A stretch of 64,000 nt of DNA, from the NCBI RefSeq assembly GCF_904848665.1, contig NZ_CAJHCQ010000002.1:372001-436000 (forward strand). The letters are read 5' to 3'. The notes beneath the pieces are model-generated. The model was given only the letters and a program-made list of their open reading frames with translations. It did no database searches and was not told where the DNA came from. The position numbers and the translations under genes are program-made. The DNA is from Paraburkholderia hiiakae. GTDB taxonomy: Bacteria; Pseudomonadota; Gammaproteobacteria; Burkholderiales; Burkholderiaceae. Positions 18,293 through 27,104 of this stretch are shown piece after piece (position 1 is the first letter of the stretch; each line of letters begins with the position of its first letter).

Positions 18293-20347
18293 TCACTCCA
18301 CACTTTCCCCCCGCCCCTTATGCTGCGCCGCCAGCCTTTCCTGGTGCGTCGGCGGCACGGGATCATAATGGCTCAGTTGAATGCTGTAGTTCCCATGCCC
18401 GCCCGCGAGCGAATTCAGCCGCGACTGATAATCGTTGAGTTCGGCTAGCGGCACCTTCCCCGCAATGACCATGGCCTGCCCGCCCATCGTGCGCGTGCCA
18501 TGCACCTGCCCGCGCCGTGCGGAAAGATCGCCGATGATGTCGCCCATCGCGCCCTCGGGCGTCATCACTTCGATATCGACAATCGGTTCGAGCACGATCG
18601 GCTGAGCCTTCAAAACCGCATCGATAAACGCCTTGCGCCCTGCGGTTACGAACGCCACTTCCTTCGAGTCCACCGGATGGTGCTTGCCGTCATACACAAT
18701 CACGCGCACGTCCTGCATGGGAAAACCCGCGAGCGGCCCGCTGTCGATCACCTGCAAGACGCCTTTTTCCACCGCTGGCATGAACTGCGAAGGAATCGCG
18801 CCGCCTTTCACGGCATCCACGAACTCGAAGCCCGCACCGCGCGGCAAGGGCTCAACGCGCAACATGACCTCGCCGAACTGGCCCGCGCCGCCGGTCTGCT
18901 TCTTGTGGCGGCAATGCCCGTCGGCTTTGCCGCCAATCGTCTCGCGCCATGCAATCGTCGGCGGACGCGTCACGACTTCAAGTTTGTACTGATCGGTTAA
19001 TCGTTCCAGCATGTAGCGCAAGTGCAGTTCGCCCAGCCCACGTACAACGGTCTCGTTGGTGCCCTCGGGGTGATCGATCTGCAGACAAGGATCTTCCGCC
19101 GCGAGCTTTTGCAGCACTTCCCACACGCGCTGCTCGTTGCCCGGACGCGCCGGCTCGATAGCGAGACCGTAAATCGGCGTGGGAAACGCTGGCGGCGTGA
19201 GGTGGATGTTGCCGTCTTCGGGTGCGTCGTGCAGCACGGCGTCGAAGCCGATATCGTCCGCCTTCGCCACCGCGCAGATATTGCCGGGCCCCGCGCGTTG
19301 GACCTCCGTATGTTCCTTGCCCTGCAGCATGAGCAGATGCGCCACCTTGAACGGCTGCCGCGCGTTGCCGATATAAAGCTGGCTGTCACGCGTCACCGTG
19401 CCCTGATGAATGCGAAACACGGCGACCTTGCCGATATACGGGTCCATCACGATCTTGAACACATGCGCGAGTACGTGTTTATCGGCGTCCGGTTCGGCGC
19501 GCACGGGCTCCTTGCCTTCCTTGCCGTCTACCTCGCGGTAAAACAGCGGCGGATTGCCTTCGGTGACATTGGGCAAGAGCTTCACGAACACGTCGAGCAG
19601 TTGCGCGATGCCCGCACCCGTCGTCGTCGAGGTGAAGCACACCGGCACGAGATGCCCTTCGCGCAACGCGCGTTCGAACGGCTCGTGCAGTTGCTCGGGG
19701 CTAATGGCTTCGCCCTGTTCGAGATACAGTTCCATCAACTCGGGATCGAGTTCGATCACCTGGTCGACTAGCGCATTGTGCGCGGCTTCCACCGAATGAA
19801 AATCGGCCTCGCCCGCGGGGTTGAAAAAGCAGTCCACCACTTCGCGGCCGCCTTGCGCAGGCAGATTGATCGGCAGGCAGGTCTTGCCGAAGGTCTCCTG
19901 TATCTGCGCGAGCAGTCCCGGCAAATCGACCTTTTCCGCGTCGATGCCGTTCACGATGATCATCCGGCACAGCTTGCGCTGCTGCGCGTACGTCATCATG
20001 CGAGTCGTCGTCATTTCGATGCCGGTACGCGCGTTGATGACAATGGCCGCTGTTTCCACCGCGGGCAGCGCGCTCATCGACATGCCGGAGAAGTCGGGGT
20101 AGCCGGGTGTGTCGAGCAGGTAGATTCGCGTGCCCTGGTGGTCGAAGTGGGCGATGGCGGAATTGAGGGAGTGGTGGTACTTGCGTTCGAGGGGATCGAA
20201 ATCGCAGAGGGCGGTGCCGCGATTCACGCTGCCTGGGGCGTGCAGCGCGCCGCCCTGGTGCAGGAGCGCTTCGGCAAGCGAGGTCTTGCCGCAGCCGGCA
20301 TGGCCGACCAGAGCGATCGTGCGGATGGCTTCGGGACTGTAATCCAT
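18293..20347 (-). CDS. elongation factor G-like protein (EF-G paralogue with altered G motifs)
   Basis: A protein of 684 aa with all EF-G domains in order (GTPase, II, III, IV, V; domain IV includes TGGAGQFGEVMLRVEPLP). The P-loop GHAGCGKT (residues 15-22) is intact. Switch I lacks the usual RGITI threonine (it reads ERKYHHSL), switch II has DTPGYPDF where the catalytic His is Tyr, and the G4 motif is NGID rather than NKxD. These changes fit the EF-G-like subfamily, whose members bind GTP but may not support normal translocation. It is monocistronic, and the canonical fusA would be elsewhere in the genome. Confidence 0.88.
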   Translation of the reverse strand: MDYSPEAIRTIALVGHAGCGKTSLAEALLHQGGALHAPGSVNRGTALCDFDPLERKYHHSLNSAIAHFDHQGTRIYLLDTPGYPDFSGMSMSALPAVETAAIVINARTGIEMTTTRMMTYAQQRKLCRMIIVNGIDAEKVDLPGLLAQIQETFGKTCLPINLPAQGGREVVDCFFNPAGEADFHSVEAAHNALVDQVIELDPELMELYLEQGEAISPEQLHEPFERALREGHLVPVCFTSTTTGAGIAQLLDVFVKLLPNVTEGNPPLFYREVDGKEGKEPVRAEPDADKHVLAHVFKIVMDPYIGKVAVFRIHQGTVTRDSQLYIGNARQPFKVAHLLMLQGKEHTEVQRAGPGNICAVAKADDIGFDAVLHDAPEDGNIHLTPPAFPTPIYGLAIEPARPGNEQRVWEVLQKLAAEDPCLQIDHPEGTNETVVRGLGELHLRYMLERLTDQYKLEVVTRPPTIAWRETIGGKADGHCRHKKQTGGAGQFGEVMLRVEPLPRGAGFEFVDAVKGGAIPSQFMPAVEKGVLQVIDSGPLAGFPMQDVRVIVYDGKHHPVDSKEVAFVTAGRKAFIDAVLKAQPIVLEPIVDIEVMTPEGAMGDIIGDLSARRGQVHGTRTMGGQAMVIAGKVPLAELNDYQSRLNSLAGGHGNYSIQLSHYDPVPPTHQERLAAQHKGRGESVE

Positions 20348-20532
20348 GGCCGCCGTCGTCCGTTAGTGGATGTTCGGCAATTATTGGCGATATTTCCGCG
20401 CTCTGCCAATCCCAAGCAGAAAATAGCGTGCACGAACGCGCGCAACGCACTGTCCGGCCATCTTCGCTGCGCTGCAATATTCAGGTGAACTGTAGAAGAC
20501 GTTTGATGCGTGAAACTGAGGGGACGGATCAC

Positions 20533-21306
20533 TCAACGTTCGCGCGGCGTACCGCCTCGCTCGATCAGCGCGTTGAGCAACTCGATTGGCAGCGGGAAGA
20601 CGATGGTGGAATTCTTGTCGGCGGCGATGGTGGTGAGCGTCTGCAGATACCGCAATTGCATGGCCTGCGGCTGCTGCGCGAGACATTGCGCGGCCTGCAG
20701 CAATTTTTCGGACGCCTGCAGTTCGCCTTCCGCGTGAATCACCTTTGCGCGGCGCTCGCGTTCGGCTTCGGCCTGGCGTGCGATCGCCCGGATCATCGTT
20801 TCATTGATGTCCACGTGCTTGATCTCGACGTTCGATACCTTGATGCCCCACGCGTCTGTTTGCGCATCGAGCGTTTTCTGGATGTCGGCGTTCAGTTGCT
20901 CGCGCTCGGCGAGCAGGGCGTCGAGTTCGTGTTTGCCGAGCACGGCGCGCAGCGTGGTTTGCGCGAGCTGGCTCGTCGCCTCGACGTAGCGCGCGACCTG
21001 AATCACGGCCTTTTCCGGGTCCACCACGCGAAAATAGACCACGGCGTTGACCTTCACCGAAACGTTGTCGCGGGTGATGACATCCTGTGCGGGCACGTCG
21101 AACACCACGGTGCGCAGGTCCATGCGCACCGCCACCTGCACGACAGGAATGATCAGCACGAGGCCCGGCCCCTTGACCTTCCAGAAGCGCCCGAGCATGA
21201 ACACGACGCCGCGTTCGTACTCCTTGAAGATGCGGATGGACGATAACGCGATCAGCAGCACCAGCGCGATCAGAAGACCTGTGAAGCCGAACGTGAAGCC
21301 GATCAT
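20533..21306 (-). CDS. slipin / SPFH-domain stomatin-like protein
   Basis: A protein of 257 aa with one N-terminal membrane helix ([18 protein letters not shown]) followed by an SPFH/band-7 domain (residues 25-210, e.g. [19 protein letters not shown]). It forms oligomeric membrane scaffolds. AAAGGAG precedes the ATG, which overlaps the stop of the upstream NfeD gene (ATGA), so the two are translationally coupled. SPFH-NfeD pairs are a conserved module in bacteria for membrane quality control. Confidence 0.92.
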   Translation of the reverse strand: MIGFTFGFTGLLIALVLLIALSSIRIFKEYERGVVFMLGRFWKVKGPGLVLIIPVVQVAVRMDLRTVVFDVPAQDVITRDNVSVKVNAVVYFRVVDPEKAVIQVARYVEATSQLAQTTLRAVLGKHELDALLAEREQLNADIQKTLDAQTDAWGIKVSNVEIKHVDINETMIRAIARQAEAERERRAKVIHAEGELQASEKLLQAAQCLAQQPQAMQLRYLQTLTTIAADKNSTIVFPLPIELLNALIERGGTPRER

Positions 21307-22835
21307 GAACGTTCTCCTTTGTCGTGTGCCCTGTCGTGTACGGCGCCGTGCAGCGGGGCGACGGTGAGCGTGAGGCCGCTGCGCGAGCTCACGCGCACGC
21401 GGCTGCCGGCGGCGAGCGGCGTGGCGCAGGCTACGTGCCAGCGCTCGCCGTGCACGCGGGCCCAGCCCGTGGAAAGTGCCGCGTGGCCGGGTCGCGGATC
21501 GGGCTGCAGGCCCTCGTCGATCACTTCGCCAATGGCGCCCACCATGGCCTCCGCGCCGGTCACCACCGGGCGCCGCCGCGCGCGCAGAGCCACGCTGGAC
21601 ACGACGGCGACGAACGCCGCGCCGCCGAGCGCCAGGCCCGCAATGAGCGGTATGGGGATGCCATAGCCGGGCGCGCCGGTGTCCATCAGCATGAGCGCGC
21701 CGATGGCGAACGCCACGATGCCGCCAAAGCCCAGCACGCCAAACGTCGGCAAAAAGGCCTCCGCGATGAGGCATGCGAGCCCGAGCAGCACGAGCCCGAG
21801 ACCCGCGTAGCTCACGGGCAGCAATTGCATGGCGAACAGACCCACGAGCAGGCAAGTCGCCCCCGCTATGCCTGGCAGCACGAAGCCGGGGTTGGCGAAT
21901 TCGAAGAAGAGCCCGTACACGCCGATGGTCAGGAGAATCAGCGCGACGTTGGGGTCGGCGATGATCGAAAGGAAACGGTTGCGCCAGTCGGGCGTGACGA
22001 CTTCTAGCGGCGCGTGCGCGGTGGCGAGGCGCAGCGTGCCCGCCGTGGTCGTGACGGTGCGGCCGTCGAGCTGGCGCGCGAGATCGGCAGGGTCCTGCGC
22101 GATCAGGTCGATCACGTGCTGGTCGCGCGCCTCTTCGTCGGATAGGCTCACCGCCTCGCGCACCGCGCGCTCGCCCCACGCCGCGTTGCGCCCGCGCAGT
22201 TGCGCGAGGCCGCGAATGTAGGCGGCGGAGTCGTGCATGACCTTGCGGGCTTCCGTCGATGCGTTGTCGTCGGCGCGCGGGGCCGATGCGCCGGAGGCGG
22301 CCTCCGGGAGGCCTGCTGGGCCACCTGCAGGGCCACCGCCGCCGCCCACGCCAAGCTGTACCGGCGACGCCGCGCCGAGATTGGTGCCCGGCGCCATGGC
22401 CGCGAAATGGCTTGCGTAGACGATATAGGTGCCCGCGCTCGCGGCGCGTGCACCGCCGGGCGCGACGAACGCCGCGACCGGCACCGGGGAGGCCAGGATC
22501 GCCTTGATGATCTGCCGCATCGAGGTGTCGAGGCCGCCGGGCGTATCCAGTTCGAGGATCGCAAGCGGCGCGCGCTCGCGCGCGGCACGCTCCAGCGAAC
22601 GGACGATGAAATCGGCGCTGGCGGGTCCGATCGCACCGTTCACGGTCATGACGACGACGGGTGGGCTAGCCGCAGCGAAGGCCGCTGGCAAAGCGAGCGC
22701 AGCCGCCAGCGCTGCCCACGCGACGAGCAAGGCGACGAACACGACGGCACGAGCAAGCCGCGCCGTGAGCGGATGGTGCGGCTGAGCGGGCGGCGTGTCG
22801 TGCACCGCGGCATGCGAGGGGCGATGATCGCGCAT
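21303..22835 (-). CDS. NfeD-family membrane serine protease (NfeD1b, long form)
   Basis: A protein of 510 aa. A signal or anchor helix near residues 28-50 is followed by a ClpP-like protease domain with the nucleophile-containing [13 protein letters not shown] and LELDTPGG strands. Next come four or five membrane helices (residues 290-400) and a C-terminal OB-fold NfeD domain. A Gly/Pro/Ala-rich insertion ([14 protein letters not shown]) interrupts the protease part. Long NfeD proteins cleave the C-terminus of their partner stomatin, here the slipin encoded next in the operon. Confidence 0.9.
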   Translation of the reverse strand: MRDHRPSHAAVHDTPPAQPHHPLTARLARAVVFVALLVAWAALAAALALPAAFAAASPPVVVMTVNGAIGPASADFIVRSLERAARERAPLAILELDTPGGLDTSMRQIIKAILASPVPVAAFVAPGGARAASAGTYIVYASHFAAMAPGTNLGAASPVQLGVGGGGGPAGGPAGLPEAASGASAPRADDNASTEARKVMHDSAAYIRGLAQLRGRNAAWGERAVREAVSLSDEEARDQHVIDLIAQDPADLARQLDGRTVTTTAGTLRLATAHAPLEVVTPDWRNRFLSIIADPNVALILLTIGVYGLFFEFANPGFVLPGIAGATCLLVGLFAMQLLPVSYAGLGLVLLGLACLIAEAFLPTFGVLGFGGIVAFAIGALMLMDTGAPGYGIPIPLIAGLALGGAAFVAVVSSVALRARRRPVVTGAEAMVGAIGEVIDEGLQPDPRPGHAALSTGWARVHGERWHVACATPLAAGSRVRVSSRSGLTLTVAPLHGAVHDRAHDKGERS

Positions 22836-23009
22836 CGGAAGTCCGGAGCATGGCGCACGTTCCGGTTCACAGATGGGGCAGGAGCCGATACCTCAAGATT
22901 AGGCGCTTTCCGCGCAAAGCGCGAACCGGCCCGACTGGCTGGAATACGCGCCGAACGTTGCGCCGCACACTTAAGCGCTCACGCGCTCGCCCGCCACGGA
23001 CAACAACGC

Positions 23010-23529
23010 ACGGCGGACGTGAAACACATCAGCGCCGTGCCTGCGGCCTCGGAGGGTTACGCCGCGTACGGCCATGGCAATGTCGACAAGGCGTGGGCAG
23101 TCACCGACGACACCGCCGCCTTCCTCGACGTGGCCGGCGTCACACCGCCGAACCAGGCCGCGCCCGCGCTCATCAACGCACTCACGGGTGTCGACCAGAA
23201 CAAGGGCAAGGTGACGGGCAAGTCAGTTGCGTGCGCAACTGAATGGCAAGACGACTGTGGAAGTGCACACGGAAGCGTTCGGCGACGAAGCCTATGCCGC
23301 CGCCTGGTTGCGCAGCGCGGATGGCCGCTGGAAGGCATTGTGGACGGAGCCGCGGCTCGGATCCACGGACGGTCACTGGCAGCTTTACGATCTCGCAAAG
23401 GACCGCGGCGAAACCACGGATGTCTCGATGCAGAATCCCTCGGTGATCCAGAGTCTCGTGAACCGGTGGAACACGGATATGAACAACGTGGGCGGCGTCG
23501 AACCGTTGCGTCCGCAAGGTTATTACTGA
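23010..23529 (+). pseudogene. arylsulfatase, 3' remnant with frameshift
   Basis: Two frames together encode the end of an arylsulfatase. The first (about 23019-23225) has AWAVTDDTAAFLDVAGVTPP, matching the region after the catalytic core. The second (23227-23529) has WKALWTEPRLGS, HWQLYDLAKDRGETTDVS and a normal stop. The catalytic CxPxR half is absent, and the two pieces are in different frames. The bases from 22836 to 23010 show no intact gene. This is a decayed sulfatase gene. Confidence 0.7.
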
Positions 23530-23539
23530 GGGCGCGGCA

Positions 23540-23838
23540 ATGCGCTATCGGCTAACACTCGCGGCGCTCGGCAACGAGCGCAAGACCGGCTTGGCGCATC
23601 TGCAAGGCGGTTCGCTCGTGTTCGGCAGCACGGTGGGCTTACCTGGACGAGCGCCCCGCGCCCGGCCGACGCAGTCCGGAGCGGGAATACGCGGAGAAGG
23701 CCGGCCGCGAGCGCGCGGACCTCGACACAGCGCCCACGGCGAGCTACTGGCAAGGCGCATCTCCGGTGCTCAACACCGCCGAGGACGGCCATGCCGGCCC
23801 CGTTCCCGCGGGTACGGACGCTTGCTGCAGTCAGGCGC
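23540..23838 (+). pseudogene. formylglycine-generating enzyme (SUMF1-like), decayed remnant
   Basis: Starting 10 bases after the sulfatase remnant, one frame has LQGGSLVFGSTVG, similar to the LxxGSLVF segment of bacterial formylglycine-generating enzymes. After a frame change, a second frame has the typical SYWQGASPVLNTAEDGHAG (compare NTWQGxFPxxNxxEDG) and PVPAG. Large internal and C-terminal parts, including the copper-binding cysteines, are missing. FGE activates sulfatases by converting an active-site Cys, so both halves of one system have decayed together. Confidence 0.6.
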
Positions 23839-23841
23839 TAA

Positions 23842-23967
23842 TTAGTACCAGCGGCGCTGAGCTTCTGCGAGCAGCTCGCAGTATTCGAGGTGACGGTTCA
23901 GCGCTTCGGCGCCGAGACGACGCAGTGCAGCCAGAACTTGAGTCACTTTTTCGACGATTGCACCCAT
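23842..23967 (-). CDS. small cytoplasmic protein, 41 aa
   Basis: The frame starts MGAIVEKVTQVLAALRRLGA and is strongly helical and amphipathic, ending EAQRRWY. AGAGGAAATC precedes the ATG, and a good sigma-70 promoter lies 43 bases upstream. The leader contains nested inverted repeats. Its helical, Arg-rich ending recalls short DUF3563-like Burkholderia proteins, but the match is weak. It borders the decayed sulfatase region. Real expression is likely from the promoter and ribosome site. Confidence 0.6.
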   Translation of the reverse strand: MGAIVEKVTQVLAALRRLGAEALNRHLEYCELLAEAQRRWY

Positions 23968-23983
23968 GATTTCCTCTTTGCTA

Positions 23984-24037
23984 GGGTTAGTGCCTAAGGG
24001 ATAACCCTTATTATAGAGATCTCGGGGCAGAATGCAA
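23984..24037 (-). promoter_or_regulatory. promoter and nested inverted repeats before the 41-aa gene
   Basis: On the minus strand TTGCAT (24037-24032) and TATAAT (24015-24010) are 16 bases apart. Just downstream, in the probable leader, TAACCC/GGGTTA (24002-24007 with 23984-23989) and TAAGGG/CCCTTA (23995-24000 with 24005-24010) overlap as two competing inverted repeats. Alternative hairpins or an operator for a dimeric protein are both possible. Confidence 0.5.
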
Positions 24038-24132
24038 GGCTCGAGGACCCTAAGTGTGTGGTGCAGCAACACTTTTGATTTGCCCCTTATTGGTGTGCTA
24101 GCGGGCAGTCCGCACGCGGTAAGGCGCCTTCT

Positions 24133-24225
24133 TGTATCGCACTGTGTCTGGCCGCCCGTGCGACAAGCGCGCTTGCAAAAACGGGCGCGCGCGCAAACAA
24201 GCCAGATACATCGCGGCGTTCAAAT
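24133..24225 (+). promoter_or_regulatory. GATAC-box promoter, type II (DUF4148 gene at 24290)
   Basis: In gene direction: TGTATC at 24133, TGTGTC at 24143, GACAA at 24162, GATACA at 24205 and TCAAAT at 24220. Offsets from the first box are 0, 10, 29, 72 and 87. They are the same in the 33343 and 31243 promoters and in the minus-strand promoter of the TlpA-like gene; the ohr unit differs by one base. Relative to type I promoters the upstream module is inverted. The 23968-24289 gap contains nothing else beyond the 41-aa gene promoter. Confidence 0.7.
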
Positions 24226-24289
24226 GTCTCCTACGCAAGGTTGATACACAACAGTGCGCAACCCGTCACCCAACGTCAGGAGAAACACC

Positions 24290-24652
24290 GTGAAGCTCGC
24301 TCAATCGCTCGCCGCCGCCGCTCTTGCTGCCCTCGTTGCCGTTCCCGCGCTCTCGTTCGCGCAATCGAGCCAACCGGTAACCCGCGCCGAAGTGAAGGCC
24401 GAACTCGTGCAACTCCAGAAGGCGGGCTACAACCCCGCCAGCGACAACACGCAATACCCCGCGAACCTGCAAGCCGCGCTCTCGCGCGTGAGCGCTGAGA
24501 ATGGCGCAGCGGCGGCGGCATTCGGTGGGGTGGGTGAGGGCGCATCCGCGGCAGGCAGCCGCACGCACGCTCGCGCCGTATCGAATGCCCCCGGTGCGAA
24601 TGCGGCCGATCAGGATGTCGTTGGCCTCGAACCGATCTACGCTCACTCGTAA
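24290..24652 (+). CDS. DUF4148-family secreted protein
   Basis: A protein of 120 aa starting at GTG with CAGGAG upstream. The signal peptide LAAAALAALVAVPALSFA is followed by the DUF4148 core VTRAEVKAELVQLQKAGYNP and YPANLQAAL, then a low-complexity Ala/Gly region ending GLEPIYAHS. DUF4148 proteins are short exported proteins typical of Burkholderia and relatives, with no known function. It is a close paralogue of the gene at 33524 (same core and same C-terminus). It is transcribed alone from a type II GATAC promoter. Confidence 0.88.
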   Translation: MKLAQSLAAAALAALVAVPALSFAQSSQPVTRAEVKAELVQLQKAGYNPASDNTQYPANLQAALSRVSAENGAAAAAFGGVGEGASAAGSRTHARAVSNAPGANAADQDVVGLEPIYAHS

Positions 24653-24667
24653 TGCGCGCGGCATCAT

Positions 24668-24704
24668 GCCGCGAAGTTTGCCGCATACCGGCAAGCTTCG
24701 CGGC
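24668..24704 (+). terminator. hairpin after the DUF4148 gene
   Basis: GCCGCGAAG at 24668-24676 pairs with CTTCGCGGC at 24696-24704, with inner complementarity. It starts 16 bases after the stop. There is only a short T run, so it may be a weak or Rho-assisted terminator or an mRNA-stabilising hairpin. Confidence 0.45.
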
Positions 24705-24879
24705 TTTGCCGCGTCTATGCCTGGCGCGCGCTTCCCCCCTGTTCCCAATTGCCCGACTTGCTGCTGGTACCATGTGCTTGCGTGCCCGCGCGGCACTTGC
24801 GAACGTTTGAGTTCAAGACGCGTCCATGCGCGTCAACGCGCCATTCGCGCATACACCCCGAAGCTCGCACGAGGTCAAC

Positions 24880-25914
24880 ATGCCGGGAACCCAGATCCCC
24901 ATTTCCGCTCGCCCACGCATGATCCTGTTCAGCGCGCGCCAGTACGACGTCGATACGTTTGCCGAGGCGAACACCGCTTTCCAGTACGAATTGCACTACC
25001 AGGAATCGCACCTCGACGCCGATACCGCCGTGATCGCCGACGGCTATGACGTGGTGTGTCCGTTCGTGAACGATACGGTCGACGCCGCCACGCTCGAGCG
25101 CCTCCACAAGGGCGGCACGCGACTCGTGGCGCTGCGCTCGGCCGGTTTCAATCACGTCGATCTTGCGGCGGCGCAGCGCCTTGGCATCACCGTCGCGAGA
25201 GTGCCCGCGTATTCGCCGCATGCGGTGGCCGAGCATGCCGTCGGGCTGATCCTCGCGCTGAACCGCAAGCTGCCGCGCGCCGTGTCGCGCACGCGCGAAG
25301 GCGACTTCTCGCTCGCGGGGCTGCTCGGTTTCGACCTGCATGGGAAGACGGCCGGTGTGGTCGGCACAGGCATTATCGGCCGGTGTTTCGCGCGCATCAT
25401 GGCGGGCTTCGGGATGCAGGTGCTCGCCCATGACCCGGGCACGCCGGCCGCCGACTTGCTGGCGCTCGGCGCGCGCTACGTACCGCTCGACACGCTGCTT
25501 GCGCAGTCCGACGTGGTGAGCCTGCATTGCCCGCTCGTGCCCGCAACGCGTCATTTGATCGATCGCCACGCGCTCGCGAAGATGAAGCGCGGCGCCATGC
25601 TCATCAACACCGGGCGCGGCGGGCTCGTGGAAAGCAGCGCGCTCGTGGATGCGCTCAAGAGCGGCCAGCTTGGACACCTCGGCCTCGATGTGTACGAGGA
25701 AGAAGGCGGCCTGTTCTTCGAGGACCATTCGGATGCGCCGTTGCAGGACGACGTGCTCGCGCGTCTCCTGATGTTTCCGAACGTGATCGTCACGTCGCAC
25801 CAGGCGTTTTTCACGCGTGAAGCGATGAGCGAGATTGCGCAAACGACGCTGCGCAACGTGGAGGCCTGGCGCAACGGCTCGCCGGCCAATCTCGTGGACG
25901 CGCCGCACGGCTAA
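24880..25914 (+). CDS. 2-hydroxyacid dehydrogenase (D-lactate dehydrogenase-like)
   Basis: A protein of 344 aa of the D-isomer 2-hydroxyacid dehydrogenase family, LdhA-like. The NAD site is VVGTGIIGRCFARIMAGFG. The catalytic Arg lies in LVALRSAGFNHVD, the Glu follows NTGRGGLVE, and the His is in VTSHQAFFTREA. It interconverts pyruvate-like 2-oxo acids and D-2-hydroxy acids with NADH. GAGG lies just before 24880, which is preferred to an upstream ATG at 24826. No GATAC box is present, so it is probably not in the neighbouring regulon. A strong terminator follows. Confidence 0.92.
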   Translation: MPGTQIPISARPRMILFSARQYDVDTFAEANTAFQYELHYQESHLDADTAVIADGYDVVCPFVNDTVDAATLERLHKGGTRLVALRSAGFNHVDLAAAQRLGITVARVPAYSPHAVAEHAVGLILALNRKLPRAVSRTREGDFSLAGLLGFDLHGKTAGVVGTGIIGRCFARIMAGFGMQVLAHDPGTPAADLLALGARYVPLDTLLAQSDVVSLHCPLVPATRHLIDRHALAKMKRGAMLINTGRGGLVESSALVDALKSGQLGHLGLDVYEEEGGLFFEDHSDAPLQDDVLARLLMFPNVIVTSHQAFFTREAMSEIAQTTLRNVEAWRNGSPANLVDAPHG

Positions 25915-25948
25915 CGCGCAACGCATACAGCAACAGGCAAAAAAGGCG

Positions 25949-25983
25949 AAGCGGGGCGCGCGCAAGCAGCCCCGCTTTTTTGC
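25949..25983 (+). terminator. rho-independent terminator
   Basis: AAGCGGGGC (25949-25957) pairs with GCCCCGCTT (25969-25977) and is followed by a run of T residues. It is preceded by a run of A residues, so it can also act for the convergent ohr unit on the other strand. Confidence 0.85.
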
Positions 25984-26000
25984 TTTCTACTACTACACGA

Positions 26001-26423
26001 TCATGCCTCGACGACTGCCAGCGTGACGTCGATGTTGCCGCGCGTCGCCTTCGAATACGGGCAGATCTGATGTGCCGCTTCGACGATGCGCTGTGCCATC
26101 TCGCGATCCACGCCCGGCAGCGTCACGTTCAGGCGGCCGCGCAGTTTGAAGGCGTCGTCGGCGTTGACGAGGTCGATCTCGGCGTCGACCGACACGTCGC
26201 GCGGCAGCGTCGCGCCGAGCTTCGTGGCGGCGCGGCCCATCGCGCCGATGAAGCACGCCGACCAGCCCGCCGCGAACATCTGCTCCGGGTTCGTGCCCGG
26301 TGCGCTCGAGCCGGGCGGCGAAAGCTTCACGTCCAGACGACCATCCTCGCTGCGGGCCGCGCCGTCGCGGCCGCCGGTGGTGTGGGTCGTGCCGGTGTAC
26401 AGCACTTTTTCTGCCTGGGTCAT
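26001..26423 (-). CDS. ohr: organic hydroperoxide resistance protein Ohr
   Basis: A protein of 140 aa of the Ohr/OsmC family. Ohr is a thiol peroxidase that reduces organic hydroperoxides. The peroxidatic Cys57 (GWSACFIGA) and resolving Cys121 (HQICPYSKAT) are both present, and the N-terminal VLYTGTTHTTGGRDGAARS is typical of Ohr rather than OsmC. It lies 40 bases after a DUF4148 gene on the same strand and is driven by that gene's type II GATAC promoter. No OhrR (MarR-type) regulator is next to it, unlike the usual arrangement, which points to the two-component system as its controller. Confidence 0.93.
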   Translation of the reverse strand: MTQAEKVLYTGTTHTTGGRDGAARSEDGRLDVKLSPPGSSAPGTNPEQMFAAGWSACFIGAMGRAATKLGATLPRDVSVDAEIDLVNADDAFKLRGRLNVTLPGVDREMAQRIVEAAHQICPYSKATRGNIDVTLAVVEA

Positions 26424-26463
26424 GGTTCTTGGCTCCTGAGGTTAGCTTCGTGAGGACAATGAT

Positions 26464-26700
26464 TTAACTGCCGCGATACAGCTGCTGGAGCGCGGCGAGC
26501 TGGCCGTCGTGCTGCGCCTGGACCAGTTCCTGGCGAACCTGTGCACGCGTGATCTTTGCATTCGCCGCATTGCTGGCGGGCGTCCATGCCTGGCTTTGCT
26601 GCGTTGCGCTCGACTGAGCGGGCATGGCGGCGAACACCGGAGAGGCTGCGAGGACTGCGGCGCTGGCGGCGAAGGCGAGAGCGAGCTTCGATACGTTCAT
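26464..26700 (-). CDS. short DUF4148-like secreted protein
   Basis: A protein of 78 aa. The signal peptide (MNVSKLALAFAASAAVLAAS, cut near VFAA) is followed by a Ser/Gln/Ala linker and a DUF4148-type helix ITRAQVRQELVQAQHDGQLA. It lacks the PIYAHS ending of the other two paralogues. CAGGAG precedes the ATG. It is the first gene of a DUF4148-ohr unit with a type II GATAC promoter, linking this uncharacterised exported family to peroxide defence. Confidence 0.85.
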   Translation of the reverse strand: MNVSKLALAFAASAAVLAASPVFAAMPAQSSATQQSQAWTPASNAANAKITRAQVRQELVQAQHDGQLAALQQLYRGS

Positions 26701-26762
26701 GACTTTCTCCTGGGAAGGGTTTGGAAATCCGTCCGGTCATCAGCAAGTTCCGGCGTTGATGC

Positions 26763-26854
26763 ATTACAACCGCCGGACGTATCTGCCGTGTTTCATGAAC
26801 GCCGCGTTTTGCAAGGGTATGTGTCTGGACCAGGCGCTTATACATTGCGATACA
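26763..26854 (-). promoter_or_regulatory. GATAC-box promoter, type II (DUF4148-ohr unit)
   Basis: On the minus strand: TGTATC at 26854, TGTATA at 26844, GACAC at 26825, GATACG at 26783 and TGTAAT (a good -10) at 26768. The upstream module has the same steps (10 and 19) as the other type II promoters. The downstream block is one base closer, yet keeps the 15-base step from GATAC to the -10. The GAAACA half-site 11 bases upstream of GATACG is also kept. Confidence 0.7.
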
Positions 26855-26923
26855 AACGCGCCGCTCGTTCAATCCCGTCCTCACCGCGATCGATCCTGCC
26901 GCCCCGACGTTTTTTGATTCGTT

Positions 26924-26985
26924 TTGTGTACACGCTCTCAGCAGACACATTGGGATACATGGCGCTTTTCCTGCTCGGATATAAA
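26924..26985 (+). promoter_or_regulatory. GATAC-box promoter, type I (Tat hydrolase / cytochrome P460 unit)
   Basis: GTGTA at 26926-26930, GACACA at 26944, GATACA at 26954 and TATAAA at 26980. The steps of 18, 10 and 26 are identical to the sensor-kinase and GFA-operon promoters. It shares the 404-base gap 26701-27104 with the divergent type II promoter of the ohr unit. No gene is seen in the remaining bases up to the hydrolase start. Confidence 0.68.
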
Positions 26986-27104
26986 TTCACCGGGGCGTTT
27001 ATGCCTGCCGCCGCGAGCGCGATCGACCGATCTGCTGCCGCTGGCTAATCAACGAGGCCAAGCCGTTTGGGCGCGGCCTGCATGCACAACAAGGAGAAGT
27101 GGTC

